Source: Amycolatopsis sp. EV170708-02-1 (GTDB lineage: Bacteria; Actinomycetota; Actinomycetes; Mycobacteriales; Pseudonocardiaceae). Taken from it: a DNA stretch of 64,000 nucleotides. Positions 42,253 to 51,690 of the stretch are shown here, in pieces; within the stretch, counting starts at the first letter, position 1, and the number at the start of each line of letters is the position of its first letter. The stretch lies in contig NZ_CP092497.1 of NCBI RefSeq assembly GCF_022479115.1, positions 2,666,001 through 2,730,000 on the forward strand, written 5' to 3'. A model generated the notes under the pieces. It was not told where the DNA came from. It did no database searches and worked only from the letters and a program-made list of their open reading frames with translations. Both the position numbers and the translations under genes were made by a program.

Positions 42253-43541
42253 TTGTCGCCCGCCGCGGCCTTGTTCACCGCGTCGACGATGCCTTCCGGG
42301 GTGCCCTGTCCGGCGAAGAAGTTCGCGACGGCGTCGTTGAGCGCGGCGCCCACCGCGGTCGGGAACGCCTTGTCGAAGTACATCTGCACGTACGGCGCCT
42401 TCTGCCCGTAGTCGAAGACGGACTTCAGCGACTCGGTCTTGAGGGATGCGGCCGCCGACGCGGTCATCGGCAGTCCGGCGCCCTTCGCCGCGAGCTGGTT
42501 CTGCACCGGTTCGCTGCCGAGATACCGCAGGAAGTCCGCGCACGCCTTCACCGCGCGGGTGGTGCAGGAGAAGCCGTCGCCGCCGCCGAGCACCGCAGCG
42601 GGATCGCCTTGGCCACCGGGGACCGCCGGGAACGGGAACCAGCCGACCTTCGAGTCGAGGTCCTTGTCTTCGGTGAGCGAGGACATCGTGCCGGGCTCCC
42701 AGTCGCCCTGCAGTTCCATCGCCGCCTTGCCGTTGGCCACCAGCCCGGCCGAACTGCCCGCGCCCTGCTGGGCGGGGGTGCCGGTGAAGCCGGGCTGGAA
42801 CGGCTGGGTGGCCAGGAACGCCTGGAGGTCACGCCCGGCCTTGGTCCAGCAAGGATCATCGAGTTTCACCGCTTTGACCGACTGTTTCAGCGTGTCCGCC
42901 GAGCAGGCCCGGAGCGCGAAGTAGTTCCAGTAGAACGCGTCCGGCCACCGATCCTTGCCGCCGACCGCGATCGGCGTGATGCCCGCCTGCTTGAGCTTGG
43001 CGACGGCGGCGTTCAATTCGTCCAAAGTGGACGGAGGAGCGGTGATGCCCGCCTGCGCGAAAAGATCCTTGCGGTACCAGAAACCGACGAAGTGCTGCTC
43101 CCAGGGGATCCCGTACTGCTTGCCGTCGACCTGCCAGCTCTCGGCGAGTTTGCCCACCGTGGAGAGCCAGTCCTTGGCCGCGTCGGTCAGATCCGCGACC
43201 TTGCCCGAGGTGGCCTGCGACGCCAGCTCGCCACCGCCCCAGGACTGGTAGACGTCCGGCGGTTCGTTCGACTGCAGGGCGAGCGGGACCTTGGTGGTGA
43301 ACTCCTCGTTCTGCAGCGGCTGCCCCTTGATCGTCACCTCGGGATGCGCCTTCTGGTAGTCCGCGACGACCTGGGCCCAGATCGACTTGATCGGGTCGGT
43401 CGTGCCGTTGTGCCACCAGGTGAGGGTGACCGGTCCGCTGGGCTCGGCCGCGGTCTCGGTACCCCCGGAGCAGCCGGCGAGCGCGAGCGGGATGGCCGCC
43501 GCCAGCGCGGCGGCGGCGGGGATTCGGCGGTTCGAAAGCAT
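42249..43541 (-). CDS. Extracellular sugar-binding lipoprotein (SBP family 1)
   Basis: 430 aa. The signal peptide ends in the lipobox LALAGCSGG (Cys near 24), so the protein is anchored outside the membrane. Cluster B binding-protein features: VTLTWWHNGTTDPIKSIW, LQNEEFTTKVPLAL, GIPWEQHFVGFWYRKDLF and ELQGDWEPGTM. First gene of the SBP–permease–permease–xylanase operon and divergent from lacI; probably binds xylo-oligosaccharides. Confidence 0.92.
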   Translation of the reverse strand: MLSNRRIPAAAALAAAIPLALAGCSGGTETAAEPSGPVTLTWWHNGTTDPIKSIWAQVVADYQKAHPEVTIKGQPLQNEEFTTKVPLALQSNEPPDVYQSWGGGELASQATSGKVADLTDAAKDWLSTVGKLAESWQVDGKQYGIPWEQHFVGFWYRKDLFAQAGITAPPSTLDELNAAVAKLKQAGITPIAVGGKDRWPDAFYWNYFALRACSADTLKQSVKAVKLDDPCWTKAGRDLQAFLATQPFQPGFTGTPAQQGAGSSAGLVANGKAAMELQGDWEPGTMSSLTEDKDLDSKVGWFPFPAVPGGQGDPAAVLGGGDGFSCTTRAVKACADFLRYLGSEPVQNQLAAKGAGLPMTASAAASLKTESLKSVFDYGQKAPYVQMYFDKAFPTAVGAALNDAVANFFAGQGTPEGIVDAVNKAAAGDK

Positions 43542-43634
43542 GGTGAGTCCACTCCTGACGACTTCGGCCGAGTAGGACAGGGCGTGACTGCGCCCGGACT
43601 GGCGATGAGTTTGCGCGCCTGAAATTCCGATGTC

Positions 43635-43674
43635 AATCGTTGTCGATAACGTTTTACATGGCTAGTCTGACCGT
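43635..43674. promoter_or_regulatory. LacI-type operator over the leaderless lacI promoter
   Basis: CGTTGTCGATAACG (43638–43651) is a dyad with one mismatched pair, flanked by A/T matches (43635–43654). TTGTCG inside it (43640–43645) is a −35, and TAGTCT (43663–43668) a −10 with 17-base spacing. The ATG follows six bases later, so lacI mRNA probably has no leader. The operator covers the −35 and lies in the gap shared with the divergent transporter operon. Confidence 0.75.
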
Positions 43675-44709
43675 ATGCAGCCCAGTTCGAGGGTCACGAT
43701 CCGTGACGTCGCGGCCCGCGCCGGCGTCTCCGTGGCCACGGTGTCCAAAGTGATCAACGACCGCTACGGCGTCGCCGCCGCGACCCTGGCCAAGGTCCGC
43801 GCGGTGATCGACGAACTCGGTTACGAGGCGAGCCTGGTCGCCCAGAGCCTCCGCAACCACAAGACGAACGTGATCGGGATCCTGGTCGCCGACCTCGAAC
43901 CGTTCTCCACCGAACTGCTCAAGGGCGCCGCCGACGCCATCCGCGGCACCGGCTACGAACTCGTCGTCTACTCCGCCGGCGGCCGCGTCGGAGATCCATC
44001 GGGCTGGGAGAAGCGCTATCTGTCAAGGCTTTCCGGCACGCTGGTCGACGGCGCGGTGCTGGTCACGCCGGTGGCTTCGCTGGAAGCCGTCCCCGGGACG
44101 CCGGTGGTCGCGGTCGACCCGCACACCGGCCCTTCGACGGTGCCCACCATCGATTCCGACAACCTGCGCGGCGCCCAGCTGGCGACCGAGCATCTGCTGG
44201 AACTCGGCCACCGCCGGATCGGTTTCCTCGCCGGACGGCCGGATCTCGAATCGGCCGAACTGCGCAAGACCGGGTACCTGCGGGCGCTCACCGCGGCCGG
44301 GGTCCCGATCGACGAGGACCTGATCCGGCTCGGCGCCTACGATCCGGAGATCTCCGCCCGGTCCGCCCGCGAACTGCTGACCGGCGCGGACCGCCCGACG
44401 GCGGTGTTCGCCGCCAACGACATCTCGGCGATCGCGACCGTCGGGGCCGCCGGGGAACTCGGCCTGTCCGTGCCGGACGACCTGTCGGTGGTCGGCTTCG
44501 ACAACGTCCCCGAGTCCGCGCTCTGCTCCCCGCCACTGACCACAGTGGACCAGCCCATCCGCGAGATGGGCCACCGTGCCATCACCCTCCTGATCTCGCT
44601 GATCAGCGGGGAACCCGAGAAGGAAACCCACATCACGCTGTCCACGGGTCTCGTGGTGCGCCGCTCGACGCGTGCCCTCGAAGCCACGACGAAGGGCGGA
44701 CGACCTTGA
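43675..44709 (+). CDS. LacI-family transcriptional regulator
   Basis: 344 aa. The N-terminal helix-turn-helix is TIRDVAARAGVSVATVSKVI (residues 8–27), then the hinge LVAQSLRNHKTNVIGILV and a periplasmic-binding-protein-like sensor domain (VDPHTGPSTVPTID, LGHRRIGFLAGRPD, VVGFDNVPESAL). It is divergent from the transporter–xylanase operon and overlaps the GH3 gene, so it most likely represses both in the absence of a xylan-derived sugar. The hinge region differs from CebR-type sites, in line with the different operator sequence. Confidence 0.93.
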   Translation: MQPSSRVTIRDVAARAGVSVATVSKVINDRYGVAAATLAKVRAVIDELGYEASLVAQSLRNHKTNVIGILVADLEPFSTELLKGAADAIRGTGYELVVYSAGGRVGDPSGWEKRYLSRLSGTLVDGAVLVTPVASLEAVPGTPVVAVDPHTGPSTVPTIDSDNLRGAQLATEHLLELGHRRIGFLAGRPDLESAELRKTGYLRALTAAGVPIDEDLIRLGAYDPEISARSARELLTGADRPTAVFAANDISAIATVGAAGELGLSVPDDLSVVGFDNVPESALCSPPLTTVDQPIREMGHRAITLLISLISGEPEKETHITLSTGLVVRRSTRALEATTKGGRP

Positions 44710-47000
44710 CCACCCAGCCCAGCGAGCCGCCCCGGCCATGGCACGACACCGCCGCGGATCCCGCCGAGCGCGTCCGCGCTCTGATGGACCGGATGACCTT
44801 GCGGGAGAAGATCGCCCAGCTCTACGGCGTCTGGGTCGGTATCGACTCCGGCGGCGAGATGGCCCCGCACCAGCACGACTTCGCCGACGCGGCACTGGAC
44901 TGGGACGAACTGGTACGTCACGGGATCGGCCAGCTGACCAGGGTGTACGGCACCCGGCCCGTCGATCCGGTGGTCGGCGCGCACAGCCTGGCCCGCTCCC
45001 AGCGGGAGATCGTCGCCAACGGGCGGTTCGGCATTCCGGCGCTGGTGCACGAGGAGACGCTCACCGGCCTCGCCGCCTGGCAGGCGACGGTGTATCCCTC
45101 CCCGCTGTGCTGGGGAGCGAGCTTCGACCCGGATCTCGTGTACCGCATGGGCGCGCGCATCGGCGGCACCATGCGGCGGCTGGGTGTCCATCAAGGACTC
45201 GCGCCCGTGCTGGACGTCGCACGCGACCTGCGCTGGGGCCGCGTCGAGGAGACCATCGGCGAGGATCCCCATCTGGTCGGCACGATCGGCAGCGCCTACG
45301 TCGCGGGTCTGGAGTCGGCCGGGGTGATCGCGACGCTCAAGCATTTCGCCGGCTACTCGGCCTCGCGCGCCGGCCGCAACCTCGCCCCGGTGTCGGTCGG
45401 GCCCAGGGAACTGGCCGACGTCCTGCTGCCGCCGTTCGAGATGGCGTTGCGCGCGGGCGCCCGTTCGGTGATGAACGCCTACATCGACAACGACGGCGTC
45501 CCCGCCGCCGCGGACGAAGCGCTGCTGACGGATCTGCTGCGCGGTACCTACGGCTTCTCCGGGACCGTGGTCGCGGACTACTTTTCCGTGGCGTTCCTGC
45601 ACAAACTCCACGGTGTCGCGGCCGATCGCGGCGACGCCGCCGGGCAGGCGCTCGCCGCTGGGATCGACGTGGAACTGCCCACTGTGGACTGTTACGGCGA
45701 GCCGTTGCTCGCGGCGGTGGAGGAGGGCGCGGTCGGCACCGCCGTCGTCGACCGCGCCCTCGAACGCGTGCTGCGGCAGAAGTGCGAACTCGGGCTGCTC
45801 GACGAAGACTGGGTGCCGGAGGTGCCCGACGAGATCGACCTCGACGACCCGGAATCCCGCGCGCTGGCGAGGGAAATCGCCGAACGTTCGATCGTGCTGC
45901 TGCATAACGACGGCGTGCTTCCCCTCGCTTCGACTCACAAGGTCGCCGTCGTCGGGCCGCGGGCGGACGAACCCGGCGCGATGCTCGGCTGCTACTCGTT
46001 CCCGATGCACGTCGGCGTGCACCATCCGGAGGTGCCGTTCGGGGTTTCGGTTCCGACAGTGCTCGAAGCGCTCGGTGAATACCACGAAGTCACCCATGCT
46101 CTCGGCTGCCCGGTGCTCGGCGGCGAGGACACGGACATCGCGGAGGCCGTCACCGCCGCGAAGGACGCGGACGTCTGCGTCGCCGTGCTCGGTGACCGCG
46201 CGGGGCTGTTCGGCGGCGGCACGTCGGGCGAGGGCTGCGACGCGCCGGACCTGAAACTGCCGGGGCGGCAGGAAGAACTTCTCGAAGCCTTGCTCGGGAC
46301 CGGGACGCCGGTGGTACTGGTGCTCCTGTCCGGACGGCCGTACGAGCTTTCGCGACAGGCCGATCGGCTCGCGGCGATCGTCTGTGGCTTCTACCCCGGT
46401 GAAGAGGGAGCGGTGGCGCTCGCCGGTGTCCTCAGTGGACGGATCAACCCCTCCGGCAGGCTCCCGGTCGGGTTCCCCGGAGAGAAGGCGTCACAGCCGT
46501 CGACCTATCTCACCGCTCCGCTCGGGCAGCGCAGCGAGGTCAGCACGGTCGACCCGACACCGCTGTTCCCGTTCGGGCACGGGCTTTCCTACGGCGCCGT
46601 CAGCTGGGACGACGTCACCGTGGTGGACCCTTCGTGGCGGACCGACGGCCGCTGCCGGATCCGGGTGACGCTGAGCAACACCGGCGACCGCACCACGACG
46701 GAAGTCGTCCAGATCTATCTGCACGATCCGGTGGCCGAGGTCGCGAGGCCGGTCCAGCAGCTGATCGCGGCGAAACGAGTCGAACTCGCTCCCGGCTCGA
46801 CCGAGGTGGTCGAGATCGGGCTGCACGCCGATCTGACCTCCTACACCGGACGAGCGGGCACGCGGCTCGTCGAGCCCGGCGACGTCGAACTGCGGGTCGG
46901 CACCTCCAGCTCGCGGATCGTCGCGACGCTGGCCTGCACGTTGACCGGGCCGCGCCGCGAGGTCGGCTTCGATCGGGTGCTGACTCCGGACTTCGGTTGA
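44706..47000 (+). CDS. GH3 glycosidase, probably beta-xylosidase
   Basis: 764 aa, no signal peptide, so it acts on imported oligosaccharides. The N-terminal barrel has GIPALVHEETLTG, GVIATLKHFAGYSAS and GTVVADYFSVAF with the nucleophile Asp near residue 290. Then come the alpha/beta sandwich (ERSIVLLHNDGVLPL) and a fibronectin-like C-terminal domain (FPFGHGLSYGAVSW). ADY replaces the SDW of typical beta-glucosidases, which points to a different specificity such as xylose. The TTG start overlaps the lacI stop by four bases. Confidence 0.9.
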   Translation: MTTQPSEPPRPWHDTAADPAERVRALMDRMTLREKIAQLYGVWVGIDSGGEMAPHQHDFADAALDWDELVRHGIGQLTRVYGTRPVDPVVGAHSLARSQREIVANGRFGIPALVHEETLTGLAAWQATVYPSPLCWGASFDPDLVYRMGARIGGTMRRLGVHQGLAPVLDVARDLRWGRVEETIGEDPHLVGTIGSAYVAGLESAGVIATLKHFAGYSASRAGRNLAPVSVGPRELADVLLPPFEMALRAGARSVMNAYIDNDGVPAAADEALLTDLLRGTYGFSGTVVADYFSVAFLHKLHGVAADRGDAAGQALAAGIDVELPTVDCYGEPLLAAVEEGAVGTAVVDRALERVLRQKCELGLLDEDWVPEVPDEIDLDDPESRALAREIAERSIVLLHNDGVLPLASTHKVAVVGPRADEPGAMLGCYSFPMHVGVHHPEVPFGVSVPTVLEALGEYHEVTHALGCPVLGGEDTDIAEAVTAAKDADVCVAVLGDRAGLFGGGTSGEGCDAPDLKLPGRQEELLEALLGTGTPVVLVLLSGRPYELSRQADRLAAIVCGFYPGEEGAVALAGVLSGRINPSGRLPVGFPGEKASQPSTYLTAPLGQRSEVSTVDPTPLFPFGHGLSYGAVSWDDVTVVDPSWRTDGRCRIRVTLSNTGDRTTTEVVQIYLHDPVAEVARPVQQLIAAKRVELAPGSTEVVEIGLHADLTSYTGRAGTRLVEPGDVELRVGTSSSRIVATLACTLTGPRREVGFDRVLTPDFG

Positions 47001-47075
47001 GGGTACGGAGAAGCTGGTGCGCCGCGGCGGCGTTCCGGCACTCGACTCGCCACCACGACGCCACCAGCAAGACGC

Positions 47076-47119
47076 GAAGGGGCCCATCACCGCATCAGAC
47101 GCAGCGAAAGCACCCTTCA
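47076..47119. repeat. Degenerate stem-loop, family A
   Basis: GAAGGGGCCCATCACCGCAT…GCAGCGAAAGCACCCTTC resembles the family A stem-loops but with several mismatches. It lies between the convergent GH3 and GH5 genes (gap 47001–47154) and probably served as a terminator. Confidence 0.5.
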
Positions 47120-47154
47120 GCCCAGCTGACGCGCCTTACCCCTCACTGGAACGA

Positions 47155-48471
47155 TCATTGCCCGAGCACCGCGCAACTGGTCGCGTTCAGCACGAAGGCG
47201 CTCGGCGACGGATTGCCGCCCGTCCACGAACCGGTGAAACCGATCGTGACCGAGCCGCCCGCCGGGATGCGGGCGTTGTACGAAGCGTCGGCCGCGACGA
47301 CGTCCGCGCCCGTTTGTGACGGCACCGCGTGCCACATGTTCGTGACCCGCTGCCCCGCCGGGAAGGTCCACCGGATCCGCCAGCCGTCGATCGCGGTGGC
47401 CTGCCGGTTGGTCACCGTCACCTCGGCCTGGAAGCCGTCCTGCCACTGGCCGGTCACGCGGTAGCCGACGGCGCATCCGCCGGGGTCGGGGCCGGTGCCG
47501 CCGTACACGGTCGCCTCGCGGGAGGTCGCCTTGATTCCGTCGGCGCCGTTGAAGATCCGTTCGCCCCAGGCGGTGAGCCGCGCCGGGTCGAAGCCGGTCA
47601 CCATGTCCAGGTACTCGACGCCGCCGCCGTTTCCGCTCCAGCTCCAGCCCAGATAGCCGATGCCTTGCGCCCGCGTGGTCGCCAGGATGGTGTCCTCGTC
47701 GGGGTTTCCGTCGGAGTGGTCGTGCCCGAACTCGCCCACCACGATCGGCAGGCCCGCGGCGCGGAAGCGGCCGAGGTAGTCGTCGATCTCGGCGGCCGTG
47801 TCGAAGACGCCGTACATGTGGATGGAGAACACCGTGTTGCGGTCCGGATCCGACTCGAACACCGCGGCGGCGTTGTCGCGCATCGTGAACGTCCAGTCCT
47901 GGCCCCAGTTCGGGGCGTCCACCATGAGCGTGTGGCCGAAGCCCGCCGCGCGCAGACGCTGAACGGCGGCCGAGGTGTCCGACGCCCAGGTCTGGTAGCC
48001 GCTGTTGCCGTACGGCTCGTTGCCGATGTTGACGATCACGTACTTCTCTTGCCCGGCGAGCGCGCTCCGCACCGAAAGCCAATAGTCCACGGCCTGCGCG
48101 AGGGTCGCCGCGCCGGACTGTTCGCCGTGGCCGGTGGTGTCGTGCACTTCCAGGACGCAGATCAGCCGGTTCTGTTTGCACGACGACACCACGGCGGCGA
48201 CGTCCGCAGTGTCGTTCTTCGCCCACCGCTGGCCGGATGCGAGCACCACCCGCACCGTGTTGGCGCCCAAGGCCTTGATATCCGCCAAAGCTCCGGTCCT
48301 TTGTGGATACCAGGTGTGGGCGTGGTTGACACCGCGCATCACGAACTCGGCGCCGTTCGACTCGTACAGTCTGCCGCCGGACACGTGGAACCCGGCCGGA
48401 GCCGCGGCGGCGGATACCGGCGGGCATACGACTGCTATCAGCGCGGCCACGACGGCCAGCGTTCTTCTCAT
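47155..48471 (-). CDS. Secreted GH5 beta-mannanase-like enzyme with CBM2
   Basis: 438 aa. Signal peptide to about residue 23. The catalytic domain (24–315) has GGRLYESNGAEFVMRGVNHA and VDAPNWGQDWTFT, which match bacterial subfamily-8 mannanases. The acid/base Glu lies in VNIGNEPYG near 150 and the nucleophile in VVGEFGHDH near 248. A cellulose-binding CBM2 follows (about 335–438; CAVGYRVTGQWQDGF and WTFPAGQRVTNMW, with a Cys near each end). It lies 67 bases after the GH48 gene on the same strand, so the two form an operon. Cellulase activity remains an alternative. Confidence 0.88.
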   Translation of the reverse strand: MRRTLAVVAALIAVVCPPVSAAAAPAGFHVSGGRLYESNGAEFVMRGVNHAHTWYPQRTGALADIKALGANTVRVVLASGQRWAKNDTADVAAVVSSCKQNRLICVLEVHDTTGHGEQSGAATLAQAVDYWLSVRSALAGQEKYVIVNIGNEPYGNSGYQTWASDTSAAVQRLRAAGFGHTLMVDAPNWGQDWTFTMRDNAAAVFESDPDRNTVFSIHMYGVFDTAAEIDDYLGRFRAAGLPIVVGEFGHDHSDGNPDEDTILATTRAQGIGYLGWSWSGNGGGVEYLDMVTGFDPARLTAWGERIFNGADGIKATSREATVYGGTGPDPGGCAVGYRVTGQWQDGFQAEVTVTNRQATAIDGWRIRWTFPAGQRVTNMWHAVPSQTGADVVAADASYNARIPAGGSVTIGFTGSWTGGNPSPSAFVLNATSCAVLGQ

Positions 48472-48538
48472 CGCCGTCCTCCTCGTTCACGGGGGCCAGG
48501 TCCCGCCGGGGGCGGCCGGCGGGACCTGGGGCAGGGGC

Positions 48539-51478
48539 TCAGCCGAACAGTTGCACGTGCAGCGAGAACGCGGTCGCGATCTCCGCCTGCGCCCAGAACC
48601 GGTGGTAGGTGAACGTCGGTGCCGCTCCACCGTCCAGATAGGACTGCACCTTCGGCCACTGCGGGTCGTCCCGGTAGAACGACCGGATGGACAGGAAGTC
48701 CGCGCCCGCGGCGATGGGATCGCCACTGGGCATCTTCCCGGTCCAGCCTGGCGGCACGTACACGCCTTCGCCGGTGGACGAATCGTATTCGTCGTCGAAC
48801 CGGTTGTAGTCCGTGCGCGTTTCCGGGACCGCGATGCCGATCGAGTCGGTGTGCGCGAGCATCGCGTCGAGGAGACCTTCGCCGACCGTCCGCGCCTGCG
48901 CGTTCCCGGACCGGGCGGCGTAGTTCAGCAGGATCTTCGAGTACGACGCCGCGACGCCGACGTCCTGGCTGTGGTTCAGCACCCGGACCCGCAGATTCGC
49001 GTTGCTCCCCGGCGCGGCCGGGTTCCACGTGTCGGGTTTGCCGGTCCAGTCCAGGTCGGACGGGATCCGGAATTCCCCGCCGGAGCCGACCGTCGTGTTC
49101 GCGATGGCCCACGGCACCCACTTGTCGAGGATGCGTTTCGCCCGCTCGTCCCCGGTCAGCTGGTACAGCGCGGCGACCCGCTCCAGGCCCCACGCCTGGA
49201 ACCCGAACCACCGGTTGGACGGCGGGTCGTGCCAGACGGGCTGATGGTCGTAGTACATCCCGTAGAACGTCGGCGAACCGGCGGGCGGGGTGGCGTACTG
49301 GCCGTCCCAGCTGTTCGTCGCGCCGCCGGCGATGCCGCCGTCGGCGGATTGCAGCCACTGCAGGAATTCCAGCTGCCGGTCCAGGCTTTCCGCCCAGTCC
49401 TTCGCGCCGGTCGCCGAGAGCGGCTTGAGCGCCGGGTCGTTGGCGAGCGCGTGCGCGGCGAGCGGGTTCTGGTAGCCCTGGTGCGCCGCGCCGTCACCGA
49501 TGCGCCACGCCCAGCCCGCGGACGTGTCGGTGGCGCCACCCCACGCGTAGTACCACGACATGAGGTAGTGCGAGCTGTTCTTGCCGCTGCCGGCCGGGCA
49601 CGTGCCGGGGCCGACGCAGTCGCCGATCTTCTTGAAGTACTTGTCGAACATGGCGTACCGCAGATAGTCGCCCATCTTCGACGCCTTCTTCACCACGTCG
49701 GCCACCTGGGCGCCCTTGCCCTGCGCGGTCGCCCACTGGTTGGCGAGGTGCGCCACCTGGACGGCGCGCGCGTCGGCGTCGGGCGCGTTGGTGTACTTCC
49801 ACTGCTTGGCGTAGCTCGCGTCCTTGGTGAACAGGTCGAGGTACCCGTTCGGCCCGCCGTGCGCGAACGTGTCGCAGGAAGGCTGCGGGATGGTCTCCCA
49901 CACCGATTCGCTGGACCCGCGCTGATAGGTGTTGATGTACGCGGGCGCGGTGGTGCCGTCGCCGCACCGGCCGAAACCGTACGTGTTGTCGACGTCCAGC
50001 AGCCAGTGCATGCCGTAGACGTCCGAGGTGCCGTAGGCCTGGCGCAGTTCTCCGGCGATCGGGTCGGACCCGACGGGGACGCCGCCGTCCAGAACCGCCG
50101 GATACCGGTCCATCCTCGGGTGCTCCGGCGCGTAGGTCGCCGGGTCGGCGGCGTTGTACTTGTCGTTGGTCGGCTGGTCGGCGTGCGCGGGGATGATGAA
50201 CTTCTCCATCGACGCCCACGCCTGGTTGAACGGCGCCCAGTCACCCTCCAGCTGTCCGTACGCGGCTTCCAGCCACAGGTAGTAGCTGAACGCCTCGGAA
50301 GTGGTCTGGTGCCCGTGGTCCGGCGCCTCGACCAGCAGCGTCTCCACCGAGTGGTACGGCACGAGCAGGCCGTCGAAATTCCGGAAGTAGCCGCTGTCCG
50401 CGTCCTTGATCTTGTGGTACTGCTCAAGGAAGGCGGCCCGGTAGTCCGAGGCGGAGGCGTCGATCTCCGCCACGTCGAGGGTGGCCGCGGTGAGGCCGGG
50501 CCCGGTGATCGAGAACGCGGCGGTGGCGAGCGCGCCGCCGTTGGGCGAAGAAGCGATCGTCACGGTTTTCGCCGTGTTCCACGTGGTCTGGTCGAACGTG
50601 AGCGTCGCGGGCGTGGCCGTGAGGTCGGCGCTGCCCGCCGTGCGTGCCACGTCCAGCGTGACCGGGCCCGTCGGCCGGGTCGCGAGTTTCACGTCCACTC
50701 CCGCCGAGCCGCCCTGTTTGACGCGGACCGTCGAGGGGGTGGCGACCACCGTCGGTGCGGCCAGCACCCGCACCGCGACCGGCGCGGAAACCGTTGCCGC
50801 GCCGAGGTTGTCGATGGCCCGCGCGGTGACCGAATACTCGCCTGCCGTCGCGCCGGTCCAGGTGTACTCGAACGGTGCGGTGGTATCGGAGCCGAGCCGG
50901 GTGGTGCCCGCGTAGAACTCCACCGAGGACACCGAACCGTCGCTGTCGGCGGCCGACGCCGCCAGCTCGATCGGTGACGACACGGCGAACGCCGCGTTGT
51001 TCTCCGGCTTCGTGAGCCGCACCGCCGGAGCCGTGTTCGGGCCGGCGCAGCTGACGCCGTTGACCTTGAAATCGGCAGGCACCCGGTTCGCGGTGCCGGT
51101 CTTCGCCGCGTTGAAGCCGAATTGGACGGACGCGCCGGGGCCGATGCCGCGCTGCCAGTCCGCGCCGCGGACGCTCACCGCACCACCGGACTGCGTGTAC
51201 GTACCGTTCCACAGCTGGGTGATCCGCTGGCCGTCGGCGAAGCTCCAGGTCAGGTTCCAGTCGGGGATGGCGTCGCCGCCCTCGTTGCGGATCGAGACCG
51301 TCGCGCCGAAGCCGTTGTCCCATTCGCTGCTGATCTTGTACGTCGTCGTACAGGAAACCGCGGCCGCCGTGGCCGTCGGCGCGACACCGGTGACGACCGC
51401 GGCCGCGAGGGCGACGGTGGCGGCCAGCGCCGTGACGGGACGTGCTCTGGTGGAGCGCGCCAGTGGTCGTGATCTCAC
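48539..51478 (-). CDS. Secreted GH48 reducing-end cellobiohydrolase with CBM2
   Basis: 979 aa processive exocellulase. After the signal peptide (VVTGVAPTATAAA) come CBM2 (about 40–145; TYKISSEWDNGFGATVSI), an Ig-like domain (150–240; PIELAASAADSDGSVSSVEF), a Calx-beta-like linker domain (240–330) and the GH48 catalytic domain (345–979), with QTTSEAFSYYLWLEAAYGQL holding the likely acid Glu near 390. The GTG at 51478 is supported by GAGGAGGACC; the frame is open to 51712 but that part is not protein-like. GH48 is usually the hallmark of true cellulose degraders. A CebR-like palindrome lies 111 bases upstream. Confidence 0.94.
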   Translation of the reverse strand: MRSRPLARSTRARPVTALAATVALAAAVVTGVAPTATAAAVSCTTTYKISSEWDNGFGATVSIRNEGGDAIPDWNLTWSFADGQRITQLWNGTYTQSGGAVSVRGADWQRGIGPGASVQFGFNAAKTGTANRVPADFKVNGVSCAGPNTAPAVRLTKPENNAAFAVSSPIELAASAADSDGSVSSVEFYAGTTRLGSDTTAPFEYTWTGATAGEYSVTARAIDNLGAATVSAPVAVRVLAAPTVVATPSTVRVKQGGSAGVDVKLATRPTGPVTLDVARTAGSADLTATPATLTFDQTTWNTAKTVTIASSPNGGALATAAFSITGPGLTAATLDVAEIDASASDYRAAFLEQYHKIKDADSGYFRNFDGLLVPYHSVETLLVEAPDHGHQTTSEAFSYYLWLEAAYGQLEGDWAPFNQAWASMEKFIIPAHADQPTNDKYNAADPATYAPEHPRMDRYPAVLDGGVPVGSDPIAGELRQAYGTSDVYGMHWLLDVDNTYGFGRCGDGTTAPAYINTYQRGSSESVWETIPQPSCDTFAHGGPNGYLDLFTKDASYAKQWKYTNAPDADARAVQVAHLANQWATAQGKGAQVADVVKKASKMGDYLRYAMFDKYFKKIGDCVGPGTCPAGSGKNSSHYLMSWYYAWGGATDTSAGWAWRIGDGAAHQGYQNPLAAHALANDPALKPLSATGAKDWAESLDRQLEFLQWLQSADGGIAGGATNSWDGQYATPPAGSPTFYGMYYDHQPVWHDPPSNRWFGFQAWGLERVAALYQLTGDERAKRILDKWVPWAIANTTVGSGGEFRIPSDLDWTGKPDTWNPAAPGSNANLRVRVLNHSQDVGVAASYSKILLNYAARSGNAQARTVGEGLLDAMLAHTDSIGIAVPETRTDYNRFDDEYDSSTGEGVYVPPGWTGKMPSGDPIAAGADFLSIRSFYRDDPQWPKVQSYLDGGAAPTFTYHRFWAQAEIATAFSLHVQLFG

Positions 51479-51588
51479 AGGTCCTCCTCGTCCGAGCGGA
51501 TTTCCGGCAACCTCAAAGAGGTGGAACCGGCCCAGGGCCACGTGGGCAGGCAATGGCCCTGAGCCGGGGTAGCGGGAGCGGATGAGTC

Positions 51589-51602
51589 TGAGAGCGCTCT
51601 CA
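51589..51602. promoter_or_regulatory. CebR-like operator variant upstream of GH48
   Basis: TGAGAGCGCTCTCA, a perfect 14-bp palindrome that differs from the consensus TGGGAGCGCTCCCA in one base per half. It lies in the divergent gap between GH48 and the lipoprotein gene, so it could control both. Confidence 0.7.
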
Positions 51603-51690
51603 TGAGCGTAGCGGCGGACCGTCCGATTTGTAAGGGCGTCTTTCGGCGAAGTGTTGTGATCCGGCCGTTTTCGGAGTAGAGCAGAAAAGC

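Noticed and set aside
48134..50977. Plus-strand open frame of about 950 codons
   Set aside because: Antisense to the GH48 and GH5 genes; the composition is that of a shadow frame and no domain is visible.
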